From NCBI GenBank assembly GCA_023254015.1, contig JALQYS010000534.1:1-7435 (forward strand): a stretch of 7,435 nt of DNA, written 5' to 3'. The position numbers and the translations under genes are program-made. The notes beneath the pieces were generated by a model. That model saw only the letters and a program-made list of their open reading frames with translations. It had not been told where the DNA came from and did no database searches. The DNA is from Paracoccaceae bacterium (GTDB taxonomy: Bacteria > Pseudomonadota > Alphaproteobacteria > Rhodobacterales > Rhodobacteraceae). Shown here piece after piece: positions 6,944-7,435 of the stretch (the stretch's first letter is position 1; each line of letters opens with the position of its first letter).

Positions 6944-7435
6944 ATGACCGTGTTCTCCGCCTTGCTGATCGGCAATGAAAGCCTCACCCGCCAGTGCGGG
7001 CAGGTCTTGCTGGACCGGGGCCACCGGATTTCGGCCGTCGTCACGCGCAACGCCGAGGTGCGAAAATGGGCCACGGCCCAAGGCCTGCGGGTCGAGGCGG
7101 CCGGCGATTGGGCGGCGCTGGACGGGCTGACGGTGGACTGGATCCTGTCGGTCGCCAACCTGACGGTGATCCCCGAGCCGGTGCTTGCGCTGGCGACCAA
7201 GGGCGCGGTCAACTTTCACGATGGCCCCCTGCCGCGCCATGCCGGGCTGAATGCCCCGGTCTGGGCGATCCTGCAGGGCGAGGCGCAGCATGGCATCACC
7301 TGGCACCTGATCGAGGGCGGGGTGGACGAAGGCGACATTCTTGAGCAGCGGCTTTTCCCCATCGCCCCCGGCGACACCGCGCTGACGCTGAACACCCGCT
7401 GTTTCGAGGCGGGGGTCGAGTCCTTCCCCGCCCTT
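6944..7435 (+). CDS. Formyltransferase-domain protein, 3'-partial; probably the N-terminus of a large NRPS-like enzyme
   Basis: 164 residues are visible and the frame is still open at the window end. The fold is that of the methionyl-tRNA / 10-formyltetrahydrofolate formyltransferase N-terminal domain. It starts with a beta-strand and glycine turn (FSALLIGNES), followed by a helix and the strand RISAVVT. The catalytic set is Asn90 and His92 in NFHDGPLPRHAG (7211-7219) and Asp128 in GGVDEGDI (7325-7327). The His-to-Asp distance of 36 equals that of E. coli Fmt (H108, D144). It differs from housekeeping Fmt at the N-terminus and lacks its usual HASLLPRWRGAAP wording. The opening recalls the formyltransferase domain that begins some large NRPS-like proteins, including the Atu3671-type luciferase-like monooxygenase fusions; this is from memory. 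It lies 36 nt after the glycosyltransferase, on the same strand. It would formylate an amine or hydroxylamine on the product or its starter. Confidence 0.85.
   Translation, partial: MTVFSALLIGNESLTRQCGQVLLDRGHRISAVVTRNAEVRKWATAQGLRVEAAGDWAALDGLTVDWILSVANLTVIPEPVLALATKGAVNFHDGPLPRHAGLNAPVWAILQGEAQHGITWHLIEGGVDEGDILEQRLFPIAPGDTALTLNTRCFEAGVESFPAL

Noticed and set aside
5705..7306. 533-residue open frame on the minus strand across the PKS end, glycosyltransferase and formyltransferase
   Set aside because: It spans three real + strand genes and their spacer and has no recognisable motif. It is another GC-driven shadow frame.
6944..7435. Housekeeping methionyl-tRNA formyltransferase (fmt)
   Set aside because: The catalytic residues agree, but the N-terminus, the sequence around the NxH motif and the PKS-operon context do not. 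In bacteria fmt usually sits next to def. It is kept as a formyltransferase-domain protein without a symbol.

Overview
The window is a GC-rich, fully coding segment of a type I polyketide synthase / non-ribosomal peptide synthetase (PKS/NRPS) secondary-metabolite locus. All genes are on the + strand and read as one operon. The high GC content, the codon use (mostly G/C in third position with frequent CTT for Leu) and the protein style suggest an alphaproteobacterium, plausibly of the Rhodobacter/Roseobacter group. That placement is inference; there is no rRNA, tRNA or housekeeping gene to anchor it.

Layout. (1) Bases 2-5902 are the 3' part of a large modular PKS gene; the window opens inside its ketosynthase. 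Reading on, the visible domains are KS (partial), AT, structural plus catalytic KR, DH, carrier protein (ACP) and a type I thioesterase. The DH lies after the KR instead of before it, and the short linker that normally joins a KR to its carrier protein is found after the DH. (2) Bases 5906-6907 encode a family 2 glycosyltransferase of the WbbL / rhamnosyltransferase-like type, starting 3 nt after the PKS stop. (3) After a 36-nt gap with a small GC hairpin and a strong Shine-Dalgarno, bases 6944-7435 encode the first 164 residues of a protein with a formyltransferase N-terminal fold and an intact Asn/His/Asp catalytic set. It runs off the window. Its opening resembles, from memory, the N-termini of large NRPS-like proteins that begin with a formyltransferase domain rather than housekeeping Fmt.

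How they may work together (inference). The KS carries an active-site context typical of ketosynthases that take chains from an NRPS carrier. The PKS module would add one C2-type unit, reduce it (B-type KR signature), possibly dehydrate it, and release the product through its own thioesterase. The glycosyltransferase would add a sugar to the product or to a related envelope component. The formyltransferase protein would formylate an amino or hydroxylamino substrate. The product is most simply a glycosylated, formylated hybrid peptide-polyketide, possibly a lipopeptide or siderophore-like molecule. The sequence does not identify a known compound and I do not recognise the cluster.

No mobile elements, repeats, CRISPR arrays, RNA genes or rho-independent terminators were seen, and there is no gene-free stretch longer than 36 nt. 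The long minus-strand open frames are GC-driven shadows of the real genes.
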